Positions 1 to 7,045 of a stretch of 64,000 nt of DNA are shown here, in pieces. The DNA comes from Parabacteroides distasonis. Its GTDB lineage: Bacteria; Bacteroidota; Bacteroidia; Bacteroidales; Tannerellaceae. Below the pieces are notes generated by a model. The model saw only the letters and a program-made list of their open reading frames with translations, was not told the origin of the DNA and did not search any database. The number at the start of each line of letters is the position of its first letter. Position 1 is the first letter of the stretch. The translations under genes and the position numbers were made by a program. The DNA lies in contig SUXM01000010.1 in NCBI GenBank assembly GCA_015060925.1, positions 1-64,000 of the forward strand, written 5' to 3'.

Positions 1-127
1 GAGGTACCGGAACACCGATAAGGTTCATTTCAGCAAGGTTAGCACCCTTACCACCAAGCAGGTTTCTCATGTCTGCTTTCCCTTCAGCCTGTCCGTTACC
101 GAAGGTGTAAACTCTTTTTTTCTCCAT
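1..127 (-). CDS. ppdK: Pyruvate, phosphate dikinase, N-terminal fragment
   Basis: Only the first 42 codons are in the window; the gene continues past its left edge. The translated start reads [19 protein letters not shown], followed by a glycine-rich stretch ([14 protein letters not shown]). This is the typical beginning of the ATP-grasp nucleotide-binding domain of pyruvate, phosphate dikinase, the cytoplasmic enzyme that interconverts pyruvate and phosphoenolpyruvate with ATP and phosphate. The [12 protein letters not shown] motif is shared with PEP synthase, but the YTFGNGxAEG lead-in favours PpdK. The ATG at 127 follows an AT-rich upstream region. Confidence 0.85.
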   Translation of the reverse strand, partial: MEKKRVYTFGNGQAEGKADMRNLLGGKGANLAEMNLIGVPVP

Positions 128-180
128 TTAATACGTATATTAATAAAAATTGTAAATGCAATTTTACTTCTTTGAAATTA

Positions 181-196
181 CAAAGGTACAAATATA
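181..196 (-). promoter_or_regulatory. Possible promoter of ppdK
   Basis: Read on the minus strand, two overlapping matches to the Bacteroidetes -7 element TAnnTTTG occur here (TATATTTG at 196-189 and TACCTTTG at 188-181). They lie 54-69 bp upstream of the ppdK start. No clear -33 TTG accompanies either, so the call rests on the -7 motif and position alone. Confidence 0.4.
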
Positions 197-247
197 GTAG
201 TTTAATAAATTATATACTATAGAAGTAGTTAAATAATTTTTTAAGTT

Positions 248-1471
248 TTATTCTATTTTCTCCAAATCTTCTTTTAATTCTCCTATCTCAGGGAGAATGG
301 CACGAGCTTCTCGGTCATTTAAAGTATCAACATCTTTAAGTTTTCGTTGGATAGCTCTTGTTCGTGTTCCTAATACTTCTTCAATCTGTCCACTCGCAGT
401 TTGCAAATTTTTTTGAGCTTTCTCTAACATTCCCCCAACCTTCTCAAATTCTTTTTTTACAGCTCCCAAAATATGCCAGACTTCACCTGAATGTTTTTGG
501 ATGGCTAAAGTACGGAATCCCATTTGTAAGCTATTTAAAATTGCTGCTAAAGTGGTAGGGCCTGTTACAACTATTTTATATTTACGTTGTAATTCTTCTA
601 AAAGTGACGAGCGGCGAACCACTTCTGCATAAATACCTTCAAAAGGTAGGAACATAATACCGAAATCAGTAGTATTAGGTGGGTTTAGATATTTGTCTGA
701 AATATCTTTGGCCATTTTCTTAATGGTCATTTCTAAAATTTTTCCAGCATTATCTATGGCTATTGGATCTGATAGGTCGTAGGCTTCTAATAATTGTTCA
801 TAAATTTCTTTAGGAAATTTTGCATCTATAGGAAGATATACAAAATCATGAAAATCATCTCGCCCTGGAAGTTTAACAGCAAATTCAACAACAGATTCAG
901 AACCTTTTCGAGTGTGAACATTGGCTTCATATTGTTCTGGAGCTAAAATTTGTTCTAGAAGCATACTTAGCTGGATTTCCCCTATATTCCCCCGCGTTTT
1001 TACATTACTGAGTACTCGCTTTAATCCTCCGACATCTTGTGCCAAAGTTTGCATTTCACCTAATCCTTTTTGTACACTTTCTAACTGCTCTGTAACCAAT
1101 CGAAAAGATTGACCAATTCGATCGTTTAAAGTTTTTTGTAGTTTTTCATCTACTGTTATACGTATTTCTTCTAATTTTTCTTTTTGAACCAAATTGAATG
1201 TATGGATACCTTTTTCAAATGCCAAACGAAAATCATTCATCGCATGGGATAGTTCTTCACGGTTATCTTTAGCGATAGAACGGCTCTCTTCTCGGTTATA
1301 TTTGAAGTCTTCCCTAAAATTCTTTTCAATATGTTCAAATGAACGTTGCATTTCTTCAAACAAACGTTTTATTTCGTTTGTTATTTCAGGATTGTTTTTC
1401 TTTGGCCGAAGAAGGATTTGTAATAGAATAATAAGAATAAGCAGGCCTATAATAATCAATTCATTCATCAT
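248..1471 (-). CDS. rmuC: DNA recombination protein RmuC
   Basis: RmuC family protein of about 407 residues. An N-terminal hydrophobic segment (residues 4-20, NELIIIGLLILIILLQ) anchors it in the membrane. A long charged coiled-coil follows to about residue 150, then the conserved RmuC core with the family signatures GNIGEIQLSMLLEQIL, LPIDAKFP and GIMFLPFEGIYAEV. The core is a restriction-nuclease-like fold; in E. coli RmuC limits inversions at short inverted repeats. The frame is open to 1489, but a good -7 promoter element at 1494-1487 puts the transcript start near 1480, so the ATG at 1471 (or 1468) is chosen. The leader would then be only about 10 nt. No strong terminator is visible downstream, before ppdK. 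Confidence 0.9.
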   Translation of the reverse strand: MMNELIIIGLLILIILLQILLRPKKNNPEITNEIKRLFEEMQRSFEHIEKNFREDFKYNREESRSIAKDNREELSHAMNDFRLAFEKGIHTFNLVQKEKLEEIRITVDEKLQKTLNDRIGQSFRLVTEQLESVQKGLGEMQTLAQDVGGLKRVLSNVKTRGNIGEIQLSMLLEQILAPEQYEANVHTRKGSESVVEFAVKLPGRDDFHDFVYLPIDAKFPKEIYEQLLEAYDLSDPIAIDNAGKILEMTIKKMAKDISDKYLNPPNTTDFGIMFLPFEGIYAEVVRRSSLLEELQRKYKIVVTGPTTLAAILNSLQMGFRTLAIQKHSGEVWHILGAVKKEFEKVGGMLEKAQKNLQTASGQIEEVLGTRTRAIQRKLKDVDTLNDREARAILPEIGELKEDLEKIE

Positions 1472-1486
1472 TTTTATAATTTGGTG

Positions 1487-1494
1487 CAAAGATA
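1487..1494 (-). promoter_or_regulatory. -7 element of the rmuC promoter
   Basis: Minus-strand TATCTTTG matches TAnnTTTG exactly and sits 16 bp upstream of the ATG at 1471. Its position inside the longer reading frame argues against the upstream start at 1489. Confidence 0.5.
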
Positions 1495-1597
1495 AATATA
1501 GTATAAAAGAATATATATGATAAAAAAAGTTAAAGAATAAAATAAATTTTTCTGTATATTTTTATAAGTTATATAAAGTTTCTTATATTTGTAAGCG

Positions 1598-1729
1598 AGT
1601 TAATAAAATAATTTTCTATAGTAAAAAACATTTGTTTCATAAAAATAATAGATTATTGTTTTTCATTGGTTAAAGTTAAGGGTTAGTGTAGAAGGCTGCT
1701 GGGTGTGAATCTCGCAGCCTTCATTTTTT
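1598..1729 (+). ncRNA. Candidate small RNA or attenuated leader upstream of the MATE gene
   Basis: A -7 element TATATTTG lies at 1584-1591 and a strong intrinsic terminator at 1691-1729, with no coding frame between them. This predicts a transcript of about 130 nt. A separate -7 element (TAACTTTG, 1734-1741) lies after the terminator and just before the MATE gene, so the RNA looks like its own unit rather than simply the 5' UTR of that gene. No -33 element is obvious for the upstream promoter. Sequence gives no clue to a target. Confidence 0.35.
1691..1729 (+). terminator. Intrinsic terminator with no gene upstream
   Basis: A perfect 9-bp stem (GAAGGCTGC at 1691-1699 with GCAGCCTTC at 1714-1722) is followed by ATTTTTT. 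The U-run is only on the plus-strand side, so it ends plus-strand transcription; yet the only gene to its left (rmuC) runs away from it. Confidence 0.8.
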
Positions 1730-1733
1730 AGTT

Positions 1734-1741
1734 TAACTTTG
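1734..1741 (+). promoter_or_regulatory. -7 element of the MATE gene promoter
   Basis: TAACTTTG matches TAnnTTTG and lies 24 bp before the ATG at 1766, downstream of the intrinsic terminator. No convincing -33 TTG is seen. Confidence 0.45.
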
Positions 1742-1765
1742 CTTTGTAATTATGAAATGTAGAAA

Positions 1766-3055
1766 ATGAATAAAAAGATTCTTCACTTAGCATTACCTTC
1801 AATTGTTTCTAATATAACAGTACCATTGTTGGGATTAATAGATGTTTCTATTGTCGGACATTTAGGTGCGACTTCTTATATTGGTGCTATCGCAATTGGA
1901 GGAATGTTGTTTAATGTTATGTATTGGCTTTTTGGTTTCTTACGGATGGGAACAAGTGGTTTGACTTCCCAAGCTCTTGGAAAAAGAAATTTACAGGACG
2001 TAGTTCATTGTCTGTTTCGTTCTGTAGGAATAGGCCTGTTTCTTTCTTTGATAATATTGTTACTTCAGTATCCAATACAGAAAATCTCTTTTTTATTATT
2101 GGATACGACTAAAGAGGTGGAAAGTTTGGCAATACAGTATTTTAGGATTTGTATATGGGGTGCACCTGCAGTATTGGGGTTGTACGGTTTTTCTGGTTGG
2201 TATATCGGTATGCAGAATTCTCGTATCCCCATGTTTATTGCTATTATACAAAACATAATTAATATTGTATCCAGTCTTTTTTTTGTGTTTGTCATGCACA
2301 TGAAAGTAGAGGGTGTAGCTATGGGTACTTTAGTCGCTCAATATGGTGGCTTTGTGATGGCATTGTTTTTCTTTATGTTCTATTATTGGAAACGATTAAG
2401 AAAGTGGTTTTGTGTAAGATTATTGATGGATGGTATGGCTATTCGCCATTTTTTTCAGATAAATAGTGATATCTTTTTTCGTACACTTTGTTTAGTTGCT
2501 GTAACAACCTTTTTTACTTCGATAGGTGCCAGCCAAGGTAATGTGATTTTGGCAGTTAATACTTTATTGATGCAGCTTTTTACCTTGTTCTCTTATATTA
2601 TGGATGGATTTGCTTATGCGGGTGAAGCATTGGCAGGTCGTTATTTAGGTGCTTCTAACTGGAAATCTCTGAATAGGATGATTCGTCTGTTATTTTATTG
2701 GGGAATTTGTATGGCTACTTTATTTACTCTATTATATAGTATAGGCGGAAAAGACTTTCTTTCTCTTTTGACAAATGATATAGCTGTAATTATAGAATCT
2801 GAAACCTATTTTTATTGGGTTTTGGCTATTCCTTTTGCCGGTTTTGCTGCTTTTTTATGGGATGGAATTCTGATAGGGGCTACAGCAACGCGTTGGATGC
2901 TTTATTCTATGTTAGTAGCATCTGGATTTTTCTTTCTTATTTATTATATTTTATTTGATAGGTATGGAAATCATGCTCTATGGATCGCATTCTTGGTTTA
3001 TCTCTCCTTGCGTGGATTTATAGAATGGAGATTGTGGCGGTCGCTTTACAAATAG
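1766..3055 (+). CDS. MATE family efflux transporter (DinF-like)
   Basis: A 429-residue multidrug and toxin extrusion family protein with about 12 hydrophobic segments along its whole length, the usual size for the family. Its start, LHLALPSIVSNITVPLLG, followed by DVSIVGHLG, is the typical MATE opening, and GTSGLTSQALGKRN after TM2 matches the conserved loop. Such inner-membrane carriers export cationic compounds in exchange for Na+ or H+. Similarity is greatest to the DinF/NorM-type branch; the substrate cannot be read from sequence. It is monocistronic: it has its own promoter element and ends inside a terminator hairpin shared with the converging acyl-CoA dehydrogenase gene. Confidence 0.9.
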   Translation: MNKKILHLALPSIVSNITVPLLGLIDVSIVGHLGATSYIGAIAIGGMLFNVMYWLFGFLRMGTSGLTSQALGKRNLQDVVHCLFRSVGIGLFLSLIILLLQYPIQKISFLLLDTTKEVESLAIQYFRICIWGAPAVLGLYGFSGWYIGMQNSRIPMFIAIIQNIINIVSSLFFVFVMHMKVEGVAMGTLVAQYGGFVMALFFFMFYYWKRLRKWFCVRLLMDGMAIRHFFQINSDIFFRTLCLVAVTTFFTSIGASQGNVILAVNTLLMQLFTLFSYIMDGFAYAGEALAGRYLGASNWKSLNRMIRLLFYWGICMATLFTLLYSIGGKDFLSLLTNDIAVIIESETYFYWVLAIPFAGFAAFLWDGILIGATATRWMLYSMLVASGFFFLIYYILFDRYGNHALWIAFLVYLSLRGFIEWRLWRSLYK

Positions 3056-3092
3056 AAAAAGAGGTTATCCGAAAGGATAACCTCTTTTTCTA
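3053..3092. terminator. Bidirectional terminator between MATE and acyl-CoA dehydrogenase genes
   Basis: A perfect 18-bp stem with a GAAA tetraloop (arms 3053-3070 and 3075-3092). A-runs and T-runs on both sides make it work for both converging genes. The left arm overlaps the TAG stop of the MATE gene. Confidence 0.9.
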
Positions 3093-3110
3093 TTTGTATA
3101 TAACAGCAGT

Positions 3111-4817
3111 TTATTGTCTGTAATTGACTAATGTTTCTACATTGAAATTTTGTATGAAGTTGTGATGTTTTTCAACTTCAGCTTCAGCGTAGTTCATATA
3201 GACTATTGCAGATTTAGCAAACATTTCCGGTGCTTTAGTCGCATCTTGAATTAATAGGTGAGCCATGATACAATCTGCAGCCATTTCCATTAAACGACGA
3301 GCTACGAAGTCTTGTAACTCTTGGTTTTGCGCTGTTTTAGCAATGTTTGTACAAGATTCAAACTTATCAGCCATATTTTTCAAACGCTCCATCAATCCCT
3401 CCATTTCTGGTGAACAAGGAATCATTTCGTAGTCACGGATAGTTGTCAAGTAAGAACCATTAGTAACATAACGGATAGCTGCAACAGTTTGCAACTGGGT
3501 TGTTCCTTCATAGATAGAAGTGATACGTGCGTCTCGGTAGATTCGTTGACAAGCATATTCTAACATGAAGCCTGAGCCACCGTGGATTTGGATACAGTCG
3601 TATGCATTCTGATTACAGTATTCAGAGTTCATACCTTTTGCCAATGGAGTGAAGGCATCAGCCAATTTGGCAAACTTTTTCTGTTCTTGACGCTCTTCCG
3701 GTGTTAATTTACGTTCACGAGCAATATCGTCCAATGCTTTATAAATATCAACATAGCGGGAAGTCTGGTACAATAGGGCACGGCCAGCATCCAATTTTGC
3801 TTTCATGATAGACAACATATCATATACAGCAGGGAATTCGATGATTGCTTTACCAAATTGTTTACGTTCTTTAGCATACGCTAATCCTTCATTATAGGCT
3901 GCTTGGCTTAACCCTACAGATTGTGCAGCAATACCGAGTCGAGCACCATTCATCAAAGCCATCACATATTTAATCAAACCCAGCTTACGATCTCCACAAA
4001 GTTCTGCTTTCGCATTTTTGTAAACTAACTCACAAGTAGGAGAACCGTGAATACCTAATTTGTTCTCAATACGGCGAACATTTACTCCTCCATCATTTTT
4101 GTCATAGATAAACATAGACAAACCACGTCCGTCTTTAGTACCCTCTTCCGAACGAGCCAATACCAAATGCAAGTCCGCATCTCCATTTGTAATGAAACGT
4201 TTGACTCCATTTAGACGCCAACAGTTTTCTTTCTCATCAAATGTCGCTTTTAGCATAACAGACTGTAAGTCTGAACCAGCATCCGGCTCAGTCAAGTCCA
4301 TAGACATGGTTTCACCGGCACAGATACGTGGAATGAAACGGCTGTGTTGGTCTTCGTTACCGAATTCATATAAGGTTTCGATACAATCTTGTAATGACCA
4401 AATATTGCCAAAGCCGGCATCAGCAGCAGCTACGATTTCAGCACACATTGTGTAAGGAGTGATTGGGAAGTTCAGGCCTCCAAAGCGGCGTGGCATAGTC
4501 ATGCCGTTTAACCCAGCCTTAACCATTGCATCCAAATTCTGTTTTGTTCCGGAAGCATATTCCACGCGTCCGTTTGCACAATGAGGGCCTTCGGCATCTA
4601 CTCCTTCTGCATTAGGTGCAATGATTTCCCCTGTGATTTCTCCTGTGATTTCAAGTACTTTGTCGAAAGAATCCAACGCATCCGCATAGTTTTGTGGTGC
4701 ATAGTCAAATTCATCTTTATCTCTGTAATTGCGTTCTTTTAATTCGCAAATACGCTCCATCATCGGATTGTTCAAGTGATACTTGAGTTCCGGAATGTCT
4801 GTATAATAATTTGCCAT
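3111..4817 (-). CDS. Acyl-CoA dehydrogenase with C-terminal extension
   Basis: A 568-residue FAD flavoprotein that oxidises an acyl-CoA to the 2-enoyl-CoA. Core features are in order: the FAD and substrate region (MSMDLTEPDAGSDLQS), the middle beta-domain, and the C-terminal helical domain with QIHGGSGF and RITSIYEGTTQLQ. The Glu in YEGTTQ, about residue 437, is the expected catalytic base. The protein is well over 150 residues longer than short-chain enzymes; the extra C-terminal helical part resembles the long prokaryotic forms. It is the last gene of an operon with etfB and etfA (4 bp after etfA), which supply its electron acceptor, so it probably serves fatty-acid or branched-chain acyl-CoA redox reactions. 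Chain-length preference is unknown. Confidence 0.9.
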   Translation of the reverse strand: MANYYTDIPELKYHLNNPMMERICELKERNYRDKDEFDYAPQNYADALDSFDKVLEITGEITGEIIAPNAEGVDAEGPHCANGRVEYASGTKQNLDAMVKAGLNGMTMPRRFGGLNFPITPYTMCAEIVAAADAGFGNIWSLQDCIETLYEFGNEDQHSRFIPRICAGETMSMDLTEPDAGSDLQSVMLKATFDEKENCWRLNGVKRFITNGDADLHLVLARSEEGTKDGRGLSMFIYDKNDGGVNVRRIENKLGIHGSPTCELVYKNAKAELCGDRKLGLIKYVMALMNGARLGIAAQSVGLSQAAYNEGLAYAKERKQFGKAIIEFPAVYDMLSIMKAKLDAGRALLYQTSRYVDIYKALDDIARERKLTPEERQEQKKFAKLADAFTPLAKGMNSEYCNQNAYDCIQIHGGSGFMLEYACQRIYRDARITSIYEGTTQLQTVAAIRYVTNGSYLTTIRDYEMIPCSPEMEGLMERLKNMADKFESCTNIAKTAQNQELQDFVARRLMEMAADCIMAHLLIQDATKAPEMFAKSAIVYMNYAEAEVEKHHNFIQNFNVETLVNYRQ

Positions 4818-4821
4818 CTCT

Positions 4822-5841
4822 TTACTTGCTGTTCTGTTTATAATACTTAATCATCTTCGGAATCACCTCTTCCACTGTGCCGTTGATTACATAATCAGCG
4901 ATTGTGTTAATCGGTGCGTTTTCGTCATTGTTAATAGAGATGATGATACCTGCATCTTGCATACCTGCAATGTGCTGGATTTGTCCGGAGATACCGCAAG
5001 CGATATATAGTTTCGGACGAACAGTCACCCCTGTTTGGCCAATTTGGCGGTCGTGATCACAGAACCCTGCATCAACAGCTGCACGGCTGGCGCCAACCTC
5101 TGCATGAAGTTCCTTTGCCAATTCAAACAACATATCAAATCCCTCTTTGGATCCCATGCCATAACCTCCGGCAATCACGATCGGTGCACCTTTCAAGTTA
5201 TGTTTGGCTTTTTCAACATGGCGGTCGATTACTTTTACTACATAATCCGTTTCAGGAACATATTTAGCTACGTTATGGTTGATTACTTCGCCTTGATAGT
5301 TTGCATCCGCTATTTCTTTTTTCATAACCCCTTCACGTACTGTCGCCATCTGCGGACGGTGTTCTGGATTGATGATAGTAGCAACGATGTTACCACCAAA
5401 AGCAGGACGGATCTGATAGAGCAAGTTTTCATACGTGATGCCTGCTTTTTTATCTTCGTGTGAACCAATTTCAAGGGATGTACAATCGGCTGTCAGTCCA
5501 CTGGTCAATGCTGAAGAGACACGAGGTCCCAAGTCACGACCGATTACAGTTGCGCCCATTAAGCAGATTTGGGGCTGTTCTTCTTTAAACAGGTTGATCA
5601 AGATAGATGCATGAGGCAAGGAGGTGTAAGGGAATAATCCCGGGGCATCAAAGACATGTACTTTGTCAACACCGAACGGCATGACTTGCTTTTCTATCCC
5701 TTCCAGTCCTGAACCGGCAACGATAGCTTCCAATTGGCAGTTTAACTGATTGGCTAACTTACGACCTTTGGTCAAAAGTTCGAGACTTACATCGGCAACT
5801 GTTGTACCTTCAAGTTCACAATATACAAATACATTATTCAT
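4822..5841 (-). CDS. etfA: Electron transfer flavoprotein, alpha subunit
   Basis: A 339-residue alpha subunit of the heterodimeric electron transfer flavoprotein. The C-terminal half carries the FAD-binding signature: IVIAGGYGMGSKEGF, then VGASRAAVDAGF, GQTGVTVRPKLYIACGISG, and INNDENAPINTIADY. The N-terminal half has the alpha-domain with MGATVIGRDLGPRVSS. It accepts electrons from the acyl-CoA dehydrogenase encoded 4 bp downstream and pairs with EtfB encoded 5 bp upstream. The quinone-type ETF dehydrogenase is not in the window. A bifurcating role, seen in some anaerobes, cannot be decided here. Confidence 0.95.
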   Translation of the reverse strand: MNNVFVYCELEGTTVADVSLELLTKGRKLANQLNCQLEAIVAGSGLEGIEKQVMPFGVDKVHVFDAPGLFPYTSLPHASILINLFKEEQPQICLMGATVIGRDLGPRVSSALTSGLTADCTSLEIGSHEDKKAGITYENLLYQIRPAFGGNIVATIINPEHRPQMATVREGVMKKEIADANYQGEVINHNVAKYVPETDYVVKVIDRHVEKAKHNLKGAPIVIAGGYGMGSKEGFDMLFELAKELHAEVGASRAAVDAGFCDHDRQIGQTGVTVRPKLYIACGISGQIQHIAGMQDAGIIISINNDENAPINTIADYVINGTVEEVIPKMIKYYKQNSK

Positions 5842-5846
5842 AATTC

Positions 5847-6725
5847 TTACCCTATCGTATGGTTCGCTAACAGTTCAACAATCAAATCTTCTATATCTTT
5901 ATCTGAGCCGGTCAAAGTTTTGCTCTCTTTAGCTTGGAATACAATGTTTTGGATGGCTTTAACCTTAGTTGGAGAACCGGATAATCCACATTGGGCTAAA
6001 TCACCGTTTACATCGGCAACGCTCCATTCTTGGATGTTCAAGTAGGGGCGTGTTTCATATAATTCCGGCATGTCAACAGTGGTAGCTGCCTTTTCCTGTG
6101 CGCCTAAAGCACGTTTGTATTTCATGACTAACTTGGCATTGCGAGGACGGCAAGGAGCGGCTGAGCCGTTTACCGTAATCACAATAGGCAGTGGGCCTTC
6201 TACCGTTTCTACACCTCCATCAATATGACGTTTTACAGTGATACGGCGAGTTGATGCATCTACTTGTAGAATCTCTTCTGCATAGGTAATTTGTGTTAAA
6301 CCTAATTTTTCAGCGACTTGAGGACCTACTTGTGCAGTATCACCGTCGATAGCTTGGCGTCCACCAATGATAATATCAAAATTTCCTATTTTCTTGATGG
6401 CAGTGGCCAAAGCGTAAGATGTCGCTAATGTGTCAGCTCCTGCAAAAGCACGATCTGTCAATAGATAACCGCCATCAGCTCCACGATATAATCCTTCACG
6501 AATGATTTCTGCAGCACGACCGGGGCCCATTGTTAATAAGGTTACAGTGGTTCCCGGATAGGTATCTTTTAAGCGGAGTGCCTGTTCGAGCGCGTTCAAA
6601 TCTTCCGGATTAAAGATTGCAGGAAGAGCGGCACGGTTGATTGTTCCGTCTTCTTTCATGGCATCTTTTCCGACATTTCGGGTGTCCGGAACTTGCTTCG
6701 CCAATACAATAATTTTTAAACTCAT
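5847..6725 (-). CDS. etfB: Electron transfer flavoprotein, beta subunit
   Basis: A 292-residue EtfB, first gene of the etfB-etfA-acyl-CoA dehydrogenase operon. It begins MSLKIIVLAKQVPDTRNVGKD and carries the family motifs NPEDLNALEQALRLK, GPGRAAEIIREGLYRGAD, GGRQAIDGDTAQVGP and the VEGPLPIVITVNG signature. EtfB binds AMP or, in bifurcating forms, a second FAD, and forms the docking face for dehydrogenase partners. A canonical Bacteroidetes promoter lies about 70 bp upstream. The ATG at 6725 matches the usual EtfB start. Confidence 0.95.
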   Translation of the reverse strand: MSLKIIVLAKQVPDTRNVGKDAMKEDGTINRAALPAIFNPEDLNALEQALRLKDTYPGTTVTLLTMGPGRAAEIIREGLYRGADGGYLLTDRAFAGADTLATSYALATAIKKIGNFDIIIGGRQAIDGDTAQVGPQVAEKLGLTQITYAEEILQVDASTRRITVKRHIDGGVETVEGPLPIVITVNGSAAPCRPRNAKLVMKYKRALGAQEKAATTVDMPELYETRPYLNIQEWSVADVNGDLAQCGLSGSPTKVKAIQNIVFQAKESKTLTGSDKDIEDLIVELLANHTIG

Positions 6726-6792
6726 ATTAGTAGAATATTAGATTTCTAATTTTAGATAATTAGGAATGCGTTTTGACGCAATTATCCCCATG

Positions 6793-6822
6793 CAAAAGTA
6801 ATCAAACATTCTTTAAATCAAA
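6793..6822 (-). promoter_or_regulatory. Promoter of the etfBA operon
   Basis: On the minus strand, TTTG (6822-6819), 18 bp, then TACTTTTG (6800-6793) fits the Bacteroidetes consensus TTTG-N19-TAnnTTTG. The predicted start near 6786 gives a leader of about 60 nt. The rest of the 320-bp gap between etfB and gcvP (6726-7045) holds only an inverted repeat at 6908 and the gcvP terminator. Confidence 0.7.
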
Positions 6823-6907
6823 GTACTTTTATCTAAAATATGCACACTTTTCTACTTTTTGAGCATTGAAGGGTGATTTTTTCTTTCTTTATAGGGTAAG
6901 AATATTT

Positions 6908-6925
6908 TTCTCATGTCGATGAGAA
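6908..6925. repeat. Short inverted repeat, TTCTCAT / ATGAGAA arms
   Basis: Two 7-bp arms (6908-6914 and 6919-6925) around a 4-base centre. The same arms at the same spacing occur at 28881-28898. A second, imperfect inverted repeat with TTTCATA / ATATGAAA-like ends follows at about 6929-6971. Confidence 0.5.
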
Positions 6926-6989
6926 TTTTGTTTCATAATATATGGAACAAAAGTTTCCTAATATATGAAATTTGAATCATGTACTTAAT

Positions 6990-7021
6990 AAAAAAACTCC
7001 TCATGTTGAGGAGTTTTTTAT
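6990..7021 (-). terminator. Intrinsic terminator of gcvP
   Basis: ACTCCTCA / TGAGGAGT arms with a 3-base loop. On the minus strand the stem is followed by a run of U residues. It lies 25 bp after the gcvP stop. Confidence 0.85.
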
Positions 7022-7045
7022 GTTGTTGGAGCCGGTATTGCTGTT

